A stretch of DNA of 64,000 nucleotides from NCBI RefSeq assembly GCF_900112705.1, contig NZ_FOMR01000007.1, positions 1 through 64,000 on the forward strand. Reading direction: 5' to 3'. Positions 16,555-24,229 of this stretch are shown piece after piece. The DNA comes from Lentibacillus persicus (lineage in GTDB: Bacteria > Bacillota > Bacilli > Bacillales > Amphibacillaceae). The notes beneath the pieces were generated by a model. That model ran no database searches and was not told where the DNA came from. It was given only the letters and a program-made list of their open reading frames with translations. The position numbers and the translations under genes are program-made. The number at the start of each line of letters is the position of its first letter. Within the stretch, counting starts at the first letter, position 1.

Positions 16555-16782
16555 TTAAAATAACTCGATTATCAGTCCGGGAAGAGTAATTATTCCAGCA
16601 ATTATGTAGAAATAGCCAGTTATCTTCCCACCTGACTCACCTCTTCTTACCTCATCAACCCCAAATAATAAGAATATTACCGGAATAAACGTAAAAACAA
16701 CTTCAGATGGTAGTTCGGGAAAGGAGATGAAAATAATCATTGCGATAGCTATAATGATATTAGCTATACGTAATATACTCAT
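16555..16782 (-). CDS. Small membrane protein, DUF3953-like
   Basis: 75-aa protein with three hydrophobic segments: IANIIIAIAMIIFISF, VVFTFIPVIFLLFGV and FYIIAGIITLPGLIIEL. The helix pattern and the central GVDEVRRGE turn resemble the DUF3953 protein encoded at 17260-17511, so the two may be distant paralogues. The start at 16782 (MSILRIAN) has GAGGTGAT upstream; an in-frame ATG at 16797 overlaps that site. A GCGCCCG spacer element follows the stop. Confidence 0.62.
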   Translation of the reverse strand: MSILRIANIIIAIAMIIFISFPELPSEVVFTFIPVIFLLFGVDEVRRGESGGKITGYFYIIAGIITLPGLIIELF

Positions 16783-16928
16783 CTTATCACCTCTCATTAG
16801 TAAAATTATCAGTTATACGGCTCGTATGTTCGGATGCACTGCTTATTTCGGGATGGCACCCGAAAAGGAGTATTTCTTATGCCGTGAAAGCGTCCTATTC
16901 CGGAAGATTGATATTGATGAAAAGTACT

Positions 16929-17102
16929 TTAAGAACTCTCCGCTTTACGTTTACTTTTATTTTTGGCAGTTTTATATAAATCTAATCCAGAAAAAACAAT
17001 TATAATAATGCTAGTAATTCTTAAATACAAGTCATCATAATAAGAAATTAAGACAGCAATACCAATTAGAAAGTAAAAAACTCTTAAAGATGTATATAGC
17101 AT
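16929..17102 (-). CDS. Small two-helix membrane protein
   Basis: 57-aa protein beginning MLYTSLRVFYFLIGIAVL, with two transmembrane helices and a basic tail (KTAKNKSKRKAESS). AAGGAG lies about 12 nt before the ATG at 17102; a GTG at 17123 is an alternative start giving 64 residues. I do not recognise the family. It is one of the single-gene units in the array and shares their orientation. Confidence 0.55.
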   Translation of the reverse strand: MLYTSLRVFYFLIGIAVLISYYDDLYLRITSIIIIVFSGLDLYKTAKNKSKRKAESS

Positions 17103-17259
17103 AAAATACCACTTCTCCTTCACTATTCTTAAAGAGCATTAGTATTACTTACAGGATAAGGTAGCCCGCACGTATCTTATTCCATTAAATGGCCCTTATG
17201 TATGAACGGGCGCCAAGACTAATTCCGGAATGGCGCCCTTTTCTGGAATACCTTTTCAC

Positions 17260-17511
17260 TTATATAAAGCTAGTATAATTTAATAGGAACCCTTGTATGG
17301 AAACATAAAAAACAAATAAGGAAACAATAATACTCATAAAGCCTATTTGCTTTCGTTCGTTTTTGATTTCGGATATACCCATAACCAATAGCATTGCCCC
17401 CATAAAAAGCATCATATATGGTGATACTACTCCGGAATTTCCAGTTGCCAGGCCATACCCTGCTAAAACTAAAGTTATGATTGCAAAGACGATTCTAAGT
17501 GTTTTTAACAA
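17260..17511 (-). CDS. DUF3953 family small membrane protein
   Basis: 83-aa protein with three helices. The sequences TLRIVFAIITLVLAGYGLA, YMMLFMGAMLLVMGISEIK and FMSIIVSLFVFYVSIQG follow the DUF3953 pattern found in many Bacillus genomes. The start is TTG at 17511 with GGGGG upstream. A complete spacer element starts about 7 bp after the stop (17184-17253). Function unknown. Confidence 0.72.
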   Translation of the reverse strand: MLKTLRIVFAIITLVLAGYGLATGNSGVVSPYMMLFMGAMLLVMGISEIKNERKQIGFMSIIVSLFVFYVSIQGFLLNYTSFI

Positions 17512-17599
17512 AATATGCCCCCATCTTTATTAAAGAATGGCGCCCTTTAATGGCAAAGATTTTATAAGGTGAACACTCATTAATACAATAGGAATTGTT

Positions 17600-17872
17600 T
17601 TAGTTGCTTCTTTTTAAGGTAGCTCCAATTAAAGTACCTACCCATATTCCCAAGAAAACACTAACCGTAACAAATCCTATTCCCATACCTTCCCAACCTT
17701 CAACACCAACCACGCTATAAGTGACTACACCAATACAGAGCAGGCTCAATACAACGGAGATTGAAAACAAAGCTATCCTTGACACTTTACGGGATACAAT
17801 AAAAATCCCTACCGCAAACACAATTCCGAAAAGTAATATGGGAGTCCATCCTTCTAACATCAACGCATCCAT
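17600..17872 (-). CDS. YesK-like small membrane protein
   Basis: 90-aa protein with three helices (about residues 12-27, 33-54, 64-84). EGWTPILLFGIVF near the start and EGWEGMGIGFVTVSVFLG near the end match the YesK family (PF14150) as I recall it. AGGGGG precedes the ATG. It is one unit of the array between the DUF3953 and thioesterase-like genes. Role unknown. Confidence 0.7.
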   Translation of the reverse strand: MDALMLEGWTPILLFGIVFAVGIFIVSRKVSRIALFSISVVLSLLCIGVVTYSVVGVEGWEGMGIGFVTVSVFLGIWVGTLIGATLKRSN

Positions 17873-17949
17873 TTTATCCCCCTTTTAGCAATATGGCTCT
17901 ATAATGACACCTCATTCGATTTTCGCGCCCGTTTTAGGAATAACTTTAC

Positions 17950-19236
17950 TCATGCATGGACTGTATTAAGGAATTCCTTTATTTTTTTCCATGAGTCTCT
18001 TGTGGCTCTGGCATTTGCTGATTTTGAGCCGCCAAAAGTCATCGCCATTCCATCGCCCAACTGCATGACAACGTTACTTGGAATCGAAGGAAAACTATAT
18101 GGGAAAGCCAAGAAATGCCCAGCACCTTCGTAAAAAAGATGCTTATGCTGATAGAGATGATTCGATAAATACTTCTCCATTATTTTGACAAATTTCTCAG
18201 ATGGCCACAGTTGGTCGTCACTTCCGGATATTGTCATAACAGGAGCATTAATATTCTCTACACGAATCCGTGCATTTTCCATTTTCTCTTCTTTCCTCAT
18301 CGTACGATTCCAAATGGCTAAGAAAGAAGACGGACGCTTGAATATCCAGTTGCGAAACGTAGAGAAAATCATAGAGGGTGGATAAGAAAACTTCATATAA
18401 GGCAGAGCCTGCCCATTAAACGTCCAAGACGGTATTGGAGCAAATATGCTATTCTTCATTCCAGATGTGACATAACTACTTGGAGAAACTGCAATCACAG
18501 ATGTATATTCATTATAAGTAGCGCCTAACAGCAGGGCTAGTTCTCCTCCCCTTGAGAACCCGATCAGTGAGACTTGTTTATTTACAGAAGGATGCTCTTT
18601 TAACCAATGGGTAGCCTTTTCAAAATACTCTAAAGGAATACTTTCCAAGTTATTCGGAACGTTCTCCATACCAAAATAGGCTAATGCCAATACCGTATAT
18701 CCACAGGAAGCTAACAAAGCTGCGGCTGGCTCCAAATAACCGCCATCTGATCCACCTAAAAGCAATATACCCGGATATGAAACTTCTTTCACCGGATGAT
18801 ACAATACCCCTGTGAATTCATTTGATTTTACGACTTCTTTTTTAATATCCTCATTATAAAATTGGCGAGTTATTGTAACTGTATCGAGCGTTTCTCCTGA
18901 TATTTCCAATGAAATATCCACTGTAATCGAGTTTGAATTTTCTTTGACAAAAAAATCACCATGTCTCGATTGTAAGTCTTCCATGGACCAAAATAATCCA
19001 GAACTATCAATTTCATTGTACGAACCCTCTAACGGTTTTACGTGGGAAAGCGAAATGATACCATCTTCATTTGCTTTAAAAGTTGCTTTAGATTCAAAGA
19101 TTTTTTCACTATCATCGCTCATTTTTGCTTTGAGCGTAATCATCTCATTTGGCTCACTGTTAATTACTTTTATATCAATTTCCTCATCGATATAAGTATG
19201 AAGTTTTTGAATAATGATTGCAGGTCTTTTTTTCAC
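17950..19236 (-). CDS. Acyl-CoA thioesterase/BAAT family alpha/beta hydrolase
   Basis: 428-aa protein with the two-domain layout of the acyl-CoA thioesterase/bile acid-CoA:amino acid N-acyltransferase family. An N-terminal beta-sandwich domain (about residues 1-135, GLFWSM near 82) precedes a C-terminal alpha/beta hydrolase (about 150-428). The nucleophile is Ser in GFSRGGE, the acid Asp in SGSDDQLWPSE and the His in GAGHFLAFPY; mammalian enzymes use Cys at the first site. ILLLGGSDGG forms the oxyanion loop. Start is GTG with GGAG about 12 nt before. It is by far the largest gene of the array. Related proteins occur with beta-lactam-exposed Bacillus loci, but the substrate is not predictable. 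Confidence 0.8.
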   Translation of the reverse strand: MKKRPAIIIQKLHTYIDEEIDIKVINSEPNEMITLKAKMSDDSEKIFESKATFKANEDGIISLSHVKPLEGSYNEIDSSGLFWSMEDLQSRHGDFFVKENSNSITVDISLEISGETLDTVTITRQFYNEDIKKEVVKSNEFTGVLYHPVKEVSYPGILLLGGSDGGYLEPAAALLASCGYTVLALAYFGMENVPNNLESIPLEYFEKATHWLKEHPSVNKQVSLIGFSRGGELALLLGATYNEYTSVIAVSPSSYVTSGMKNSIFAPIPSWTFNGQALPYMKFSYPPSMIFSTFRNWIFKRPSSFLAIWNRTMRKEEKMENARIRVENINAPVMTISGSDDQLWPSEKFVKIMEKYLSNHLYQHKHLFYEGAGHFLAFPYSFPSIPSNVVMQLGDGMAMTFGGSKSANARATRDSWKKIKEFLNTVHA

Positions 19237-19383
19237 TGAGAAAACCAGCTCCTTTAATTATCATATATGAGTTCTTATGAATCACTGAAATATCATGCTC
19301 ATTCCAGACAATTAGACTTTTCTTTTTGCTTTTATTCCGGATTTACGCCCGATGATTGAATAGATCTTTCTAAATCCCACTTT

Positions 19384-19563
19384 TTATTTTGTCAGTTTCG
19401 TTGCTCTGTTCACACCTATAGCCATCAATATCATTGATAAAAATATAAACAGCACCCAGTAGCTATTACTGCCAATCGCTAAAAATACTCCTATTACCGC
19501 TGACAAAATCGATGCTAATTGAAATGATAACCACTTTATATCCTTTAGTACTGGCCAGTTCAC
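19384..19563 (-). CDS. Small two-helix membrane protein
   Basis: 59-aa protein with helices LASILSAVIGVFLAIG and WVLFIFLSMILMAIGV and a short basic C-terminus (NRATKLTK). GGGGGTGA lies just before two adjacent GTG codons; the second (19563) is chosen for spacing, and an upstream in-frame start at 19590 lacks a site. No family recognised. A spacer element (core 19345) follows the gene. Confidence 0.55.
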   Translation of the reverse strand: MNWPVLKDIKWLSFQLASILSAVIGVFLAIGSNSYWVLFIFLSMILMAIGVNRATKLTK

Positions 19564-19632
19564 CACATCACCCCCTGTATCTTTCTGCAAAATTTCATTA
19601 AAGATTAGCGTCCGTTCCCGGAAGATAACTAT

Positions 19633-19950
19633 TTATGAGTAACTCTCTCCTTCTTTGCTATAAATTTTATAAGCAAAATACCCGAATAATAAACCTATTC
19701 CTGCTCCCAAGCCAATTATAGATAGTAAGGAGATTGGGAAAAATATGCTAAGAAGTACAGAAATAGTACAACCAATCATCATTCCAAGTGGTATTAAACT
19801 ATCTAACAAATTTTGAGCGCCTTTTGATTCTTTTTTACCCAGGGTACCTTTCTTATATTTATGTTTCATTCTCATAACTACAAATACTGCAATCCCACTC
19901 GCTATTACAACAGGTAGTAAAATGCGCACAATTTCCAAATCTGAGCCCAA
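19633..19950 (-). CDS. Three-helix membrane protein, hypothetical
   Basis: 105-aa protein: helix 1 at about residues 8-26, a Lys-rich cytoplasmic loop (MKHKYKKGTLGKKESKG), then two helices at about 53-72 and 76-95. Starts with TTG at 19950 with GGAGGG 6 nt upstream. A spacer element begins within a few bases of the stop (TTATCTTCCGGG, core at 19608). Family not recognised. Confidence 0.6.
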   Translation of the reverse strand: MGSDLEIVRILLPVVIASGIAVFVVMRMKHKYKKGTLGKKESKGAQNLLDSLIPLGMMIGCTISVLLSIFFPISLLSIIGLGAGIGLLFGYFAYKIYSKEGESYS

Positions 19951-20113
19951 CTAGAGCCCTCCCCTTTTCCCGTTTTTATTAATTCAATTTTAACATAATT
20001 TATTACGTTAAACGCCTCGACAATGGCAAATTGGACTCTATCCATTATTCCAGAATGGCGCCCGATTGGTGAACAGGCTAATTAGGCGCCCGATAATGAA
20101 ATAGTCTTTTCTG

Positions 20114-20446
20114 CTATTGGCTGGTAGATTTTCCCCTTCTAAAATATAAATAAACGAAAAATCCTAAACAGGAAAAAAAACCAGTACTTACTAAAATGTA
20201 ATAATCTAAATCAACCCCGCCACTAAAAAGTAAGGATTACGATACCCCGTAAATAAAACCAGCAAATATGTTCATCAGTTTTTTTGATGTGTTTGAATTG
20301 TTTATCGATTCTATTATTAAGGCTCCTAACAGTACTATAGGAACACCCAAAAATGCGTGAAGAATCAAAGCATAGGTAATTTCATTTGTTCCGAAGTTTA
20401 AAATAGGCTGCAATAAATCCTTTAAACATATTTCATAGAAATCATT
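20114..20446 (-). pseudogene. Decayed small membrane protein gene
   Basis: A hydrophobic reading frame runs from about 20443 to 20114: LLQPILNFGTNEITYAL, then FLGVPIVLLGALIIES, KKLMNIFAGFIYGVS, an in-frame TAA, and in the same frame LLFSGGVDLDYYILVS and CLGFFVYLYFRRGK. The only plausible start (ATG at 20446 with AAGGATG) is in a different frame, so there is also an early frameshift. The original product was probably a three-helix protein. Its stop codon TAG lies inside the spacer motif GCCAATAGCAG. This is a broken unit in the array. Confidence 0.65.
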
Positions 20447-20545
20447 ACATCCTTATTTGATAAATTATCCAGCATCTGGTCCTAATACAGTATCGGCACT
20501 ATTACTTATTAGGGAAAAGTGCTCGATAATAATTCACATTGATTA

Positions 20546-20770
20546 TTAAGAACAACAATAAATAGCTTTGTCAAAAGTGTCTTCTGGAATATATATCATT
20601 CCATCTCTTATCTCATAAGGTATATTATGATCCTCTAGCAATTCGGTAGCATTGCTATTCGTCGTATTTTCTCCCCATTCTATATATTCTCCGTTATATT
20701 CCTTTTGGCAAGTAGATAAAGTGGTAAAAAGAAGCGAACAGCACAGTATTAATACTAGAACCCTCTTCAA
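20546..20770 (-). CDS. Small exported or lipoprotein-like protein
   Basis: 74-aa protein with an N-terminal signal (MKRVLVLILCCSLLFTTLSTC) whose Cys could be a lipobox residue, although Thr at -1 is unusual. The mature part is acidic, with YNGEYIEWGENTT, LLEDHNIPYEIRDG and a C-terminal YCCS. I recall near-identical small proteins in other Bacillus genomes, which suggests the unit travels between species. TTG start, GGGAGG upstream. Function unknown. Confidence 0.65.
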   Translation of the reverse strand: MKRVLVLILCCSLLFTTLSTCQKEYNGEYIEWGENTTNSNATELLEDHNIPYEIRDGMIYIPEDTFDKAIYCCS

Positions 20771-21019
20771 AATACCTCCCCCCTAAATAATCAATTATAA
20801 AACAATCGCTTTCCATTTTTCTCCACAATATGGCTCTTGTGCGTAGAATAGGTGCCGAGTCCTATTCCGGAATGGCTCCCGTTTCTATAATAAGCAAGAC
20901 GATTTGCCAGATCTATGTAAGTTATTTCTTCGATGAATCAACAGCGAATTGAATTACTAAAAATTCTTTAACTATGTCCTGATTAGCGTCCTCAGAACTA
21001 TGATAATCGACAAACGGAA

Positions 21020-21382
21020 TTATTTAAGACGGTTCTCCAAGGATTCAATTGCCAGTTTAAATGCAATTAAACGACGCTCATTTAATGTTTTTTGAGAACT
21101 ACCTTCATTTGCTTTTGCTATCTGCTTTTCGATAGATGGAATGAGACTTTGTAGAACTTCCTTTGCGGTCAATGTGGTTTCTTCGTCGTGGGGAAAACCT
21201 TCCCCATTCCAAGAATCTTTAAGGCTTTCTAAACCAATTTGTACAGCATTTTTTCTCTTTTTGACTTGGTTTGTATTTGAACCTTTCTCTGTCATGCTTT
21301 TATAAGCGTTTGAAAGTTTATTAAAAGTTGATTCCAAGGATTTAATCGAAAAATCTCGGGTTTCTTGATTAACAATCTTCAT
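21020..21382 (-). CDS. Hypothetical soluble helical protein, 120 aa
   Basis: Hydrophilic, mostly helical protein with no membrane segment. Two similar halves are suggested: KSLESTFNKLSNAYKSM and QKTLNERRLIAFKLAIESLE, with NAVQIGLESLKDSW between. GAGG lies 7 nt before the ATG. The spacer after the gene (about 20990) is degenerate (GCGTCCTCAG). I do not recognise a family. Confidence 0.6.
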   Translation of the reverse strand: MKIVNQETRDFSIKSLESTFNKLSNAYKSMTEKGSNTNQVKKRKNAVQIGLESLKDSWNGEGFPHDEETTLTAKEVLQSLIPSIEKQIAKANEGSSQKTLNERRLIAFKLAIESLENRLK

Positions 21383-21484
21383 CTTTGAACCTCACTTCCG
21401 TTTTACAGTAATCCATTGGCCCTATTGAAAGGACCGCTATTCGATTAGCGCACCCTATAACAGAAGAACGCTGATAAGCTATTT

Positions 21485-21688
21485 TTATTCTTCTTGTGAT
21501 TTTGATATATAATAATTCAAAGGCCCAGCAAAAATTAATCCTGCGGCAGCTGTCCCCAAGAAAACTGCCGAATATGAGAATAATTCAACGTCACGACCTA
21601 AAAAGTAATCTGTAGTAATGCGAAGAGCAGTAAGAATAACTGGAAATCCAAGTGACCAAAATAACATTATTTTTAAACCTTTGGACAT
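21485..21688 (-). CDS. Small two-helix membrane protein
   Basis: 67-aa protein with helices at about residues 6-23 (IMLFWSLGFPVILTALRI) and 36-56 (SYSAVFLGTAAAGLIFAGP). The ATG at 21688 has GAAGGGAG 8 nt upstream; a TTG at 21709 is a poorer alternative. A spacer (core 21448) follows the stop. No family recognised. Confidence 0.6.
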   Translation of the reverse strand: MSKGLKIMLFWSLGFPVILTALRITTDYFLGRDVELFSYSAVFLGTAAAGLIFAGPLNYYISKSQEE

Positions 21689-21780
21689 TACTTTTGCTCC
21701 CTTCTTCAAGAAAACTTATTCAACTAAAGGCTCCGATTCACGCACAAAGTTATTACATTAGCGCGCCCGATGATTGAACA

Positions 21781-21951
21781 TCATTTATTAACTTTTTCCT
21801 CCAGTTTTCTTACTCTTTCTTCTAATTTTTCCTTGGAAGAATTTCTAGATTTCACATATTTAACGGTAAAAACGGCTCCAAAAATAATAGCTATAGTGAT
21901 GATTAAGTTTAAAAATATAATTATTATAGGCATTAATTCTTGAATATTCAA
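21781..21951 (-). CDS. Small membrane-anchored coiled-coil protein, 56 aa
   Basis: TTG start at 21951 preceded by a perfect AGGAGGTGA. The protein has one helix (LMPIIIIFLNLIITIAIIFG) followed by a basic, helical coiled-coil tail (VKSRNSSKEKLEERVRKLEE). The stop codon is followed directly by the next spacer (TGTTCAATCATCGGGCGCGC). Similar membrane-anchor plus coiled-coil microproteins are common in Bacillus; role unknown. Confidence 0.65.
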   Translation of the reverse strand: MNIQELMPIIIIFLNLIITIAIIFGAVFTVKYVKSRNSSKEKLEERVRKLEEKVNK

Positions 21952-22045
21952 AAATTCACCTCCTAAACCTTATTCCATTAATCGGCCCTTATAAGCAAAA
22001 GTGGCACAAGTCTTAATTCCGTTCTTGCGCCCGTTTGCGGAATAT

Positions 22046-22876
22046 TTATAATGCTTCAGTTTCAGAAATTAATTCTTTTAAGTTGTTTACAGCTTGGTTT
22101 GTTTTATCTTTATCCGTTGAAAGAAAGGAAACAATTTCATCAATACGTTTTTTATAGTTTATAGGTTTTATTGAAAAATCTTGAATCATGGCTACAGCTT
22201 TCTTTTCGTTGATGCAATACACCTTGTTTTTTGAAAAGATAACTTGATTCAAGCAAGAAATACTCCGAAAACAATGCCCCATCACGTATGAAATGTCGTC
22301 TTTATTCGCATTGGCTTCCATAAACATCAGGGAAAAAGAAGCTTCAAAGGAAAAATATTGAATCATCGCTTCTTGAAATTTCTCGGGATAAGGTTCTGTT
22401 TTCTTTTTTAATTCACTTAACGTACCTTCAGGGTCAGATAAAACATTACAAACAGCTAATTCCCCCATATACATGGCATTCAAATAACCGTGAGGATGTC
22501 CTGTTTGATAATGAATGGATACTAGACCTGATAAACAATCGTCAATAACTTTACTGACTCGTTTAATATCACGAAAGATAAGATCTACATGATAACCCTG
22601 TATAACTAACCAGCCACCTCCATTTATCCATTCGCCCCATTCACCTAAAGAAGTAATTAAATGCTCTTTTTTATCGTCATTAAGATTAAACGCTGCTTTT
22701 TCTATATCATTGGTATTAAACCCTTTTGATTCATCATAGTAAATTCCAATATCTATATCAGAATCTGGACTATGAGTTCCTCTTGCCCTAGACCCACCTA
22801 ATACAACTCCTACTACACCTGGCAGTCCATCTAGTTCCTGTTTTATGTCTTGAATTATATTATCGACAGTTGCCAT
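22046..22876 (-). CDS. Nucleotidyltransferase-domain protein
   Basis: 276-aa protein of the polymerase-beta-like nucleotidyltransferase superfamily. The motif GGSRARGTHSPDSDIDIGIY (residues 28-47) gives the GGS signature and the two metal-binding Asp residues in DSDIDIG. The C-terminal part is helical, as in aminoglycoside nucleotidyltransferases, but nothing proves antibiotic modification. GGAGTG precedes the ATG. It is the first (most upstream) unit of the cassette-like block, and a full spacer element begins within a few bases of its stop. Confidence 0.78.
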   Translation of the reverse strand: MATVDNIIQDIKQELDGLPGVVGVVLGGSRARGTHSPDSDIDIGIYYDESKGFNTNDIEKAAFNLNDDKKEHLITSLGEWGEWINGGGWLVIQGYHVDLIFRDIKRVSKVIDDCLSGLVSIHYQTGHPHGYLNAMYMGELAVCNVLSDPEGTLSELKKKTEPYPEKFQEAMIQYFSFEASFSLMFMEANANKDDISYVMGHCFRSISCLNQVIFSKNKVYCINEKKAVAMIQDFSIKPINYKKRIDEIVSFLSTDKDKTNQAVNNLKELISETEAL

Positions 22877-23409
22877 TATATTTCACTCCAATTTAAATTC
22901 AATAATCTGGCCCTTTTATTGAACACTCTTCAGAAAATTTTTCGTTAATTTAGGAATTTCCCCTTTCACTTATTTTAACATAAATGTTCAGAATTTACTG
23001 GTAAATACAGGGATATTTTGGTGTTACTTCAGATATAGGATGTCATTTTAATCATATTTCTTGTCCGCTATTCCTAAATGTTATGCTGATATGAGTTTTT
23101 CCCATCAGCTACTTACAAAAATACACGTATAAATTGATTCACAAAATTAACAGGCATTTTAGCGCAGTCATTTACCGTCCTTTACTTTAGCATCATATTT
23201 ATAGCTCTAACAATAGTCATTGTCGGTATACCAATACTGCTGTTATTTTAAAATCTGAAATTGTATATTTTTCTCAAGAAATACCGTTATGTCAATAAAA
23301 AATAGCATACCAAATCCTATATAATTTAGTATGCTAAATGAGCTTTTATTTTCAAATTCTCACAACAAGTGAATTACTTACATAGCGACTCCTGCTTTTT
23401 TAAGATCTT
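22877..23409. other. Intergenic region at the right border of the array
   Basis: No gene with a start is seen. Positions 22898-22925 (GGCCCTTTTATTGAACA) are the last spacer-like remnant. On the plus strand, about 23140-23251 encodes a hydrophobic stretch (FSIIFIALTIVIVGIPILLLF) without a start codon, perhaps a gene remnant. An inverted repeat TAGCATAC/GTATGCTA spans 23302-23335 and could end transcription from the downstream side. Confidence 0.45.
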
Positions 23410-24168
23410 TTAAAAATAATCAGAAGCACGGTAAATTCTCCCATTCTCGATACTTGTCTCATCAGTCAAGATATCGACGAGTATCTCACCAATTGTATCC
23501 GTGCTTTTAAGTTTATTTTCTTCTTTTAAACTGCGAAACTGCTCAACATCGCGAAATGCGTCTTCATCACTTGCCCGGATTCTCTCTTGCATTTCAGTAT
23601 CCATGACTCCGGGACTGAAGGCAATCACCTTGCTTTGAGTGTTTAATTCTTCCTGTTCAAGCGCTGCAGTTTGTGTAAAGATATTGATACCGGCTTTAGA
23701 GCTGCAATAAGCACTCCACCCGTACATCGGTCTTTCAGCCGCTCCCGAGGAGATGGTTGTCCCGATAAACCTTATATCCTTATCGGCCGCTTTTCTTAAA
23801 AACATATTCGTCAAAATCATCGGCGCGATTGTGTTCACCTGCATATGATGTGCAATTTCAGTGCTTTTGGTGTCCATCGATTTATCAACCGGATCAAGCA
23901 CTGCAGCGTTATTAATTAAGTATACCGTCTCAGGCTCTTTAGAAAAAAGATCATTCGCAATTTCTGAAAAAGTTTTTTCTGTCGTTTCCAAATCACCAAG
24001 GTCACACGAATAATGGTCATAATTCACGTTATTCTCGGCAGCAACAGTGGCGAGTTTGTCATTACTACCGCGTGACACGCCAGCCACATGAATCCCTGAT
24101 TCCATTAATAGCTTGGCAATTGATTCACCTAACCCTTTAGATACACCTGTAACAACCGCATGTCTCAT
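23410..24168 (-). CDS. yueD: SDR oxidoreductase, benzil reductase (YueD-like)
   Basis: 252-aa classical short-chain dehydrogenase. The cofactor loop GVSKGLGESIA is at residues 8-18, NNAAV at about 90 and the active-site Ser and YxxxK are in SSGAAERPMYGWSAYCSSKAG (Tyr and Lys about 157 and 161 in that segment). The sequence resembles Bacillus YueD, an NADPH-dependent (S)-benzoin-forming benzil reductase of sepiapterin-reductase type. The physiological substrate is unknown. GGGGGG precedes the ATG. Confidence 0.8.
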   Translation of the reverse strand: MRHAVVTGVSKGLGESIAKLLMESGIHVAGVSRGSNDKLATVAAENNVNYDHYSCDLGDLETTEKTFSEIANDLFSKEPETVYLINNAAVLDPVDKSMDTKSTEIAHHMQVNTIAPMILTNMFLRKAADKDIRFIGTTISSGAAERPMYGWSAYCSSKAGINIFTQTAALEQEELNTQSKVIAFSPGVMDTEMQERIRASDEDAFRDVEQFRSLKEENKLKSTDTIGEILVDILTDETSIENGRIYRASDYF

Positions 24169-24229
24169 AAAATCCCCCCTATTCAGCTATACACTCTCTT
24201 CTTTCCCGGTTTTCCCTGCTAAAAAACCG

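Larger units (their letters stand above)
16132..22925 (-). repeat. Array of spacer elements TATTCC-CGGGCGC-GGAATAA between small genes
   Basis: At least 14 related elements separate the genes of this block. On the plus strand the cores (GCGCCCG or one-base variants) are at 16132, 16497, 16856, 17233, 17540, 17925, 19345, 19608, 20058, 20086, 20875, 21448, 21763 and 22027. Read in gene direction, a full copy is TATTCC, about 5 nt, GGGCGC, about 5 nt, CGGAATTA, then about 30 nt to AAGGGCC and TTAATGGAATAAG; 17184-17253 and 21969-22043 match each other over this whole length. The left arm generally begins close after a stop codon. Another shared motif, GCCAATAGCAG, is at 16526 and 20112. I did not see this family elsewhere in the window. 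Confidence 0.8.

Noticed and set aside
22046-22876. Aminoglycoside resistance gene
   Set aside because: Only the general nucleotidyltransferase motif is seen; no feature specifies ANT activity.
15200-22930. Prophage or ICE remnant
   Set aside because: No phage structural, replication, relaxase or integrase gene is visible; the block consists of single-gene units with spacer elements.
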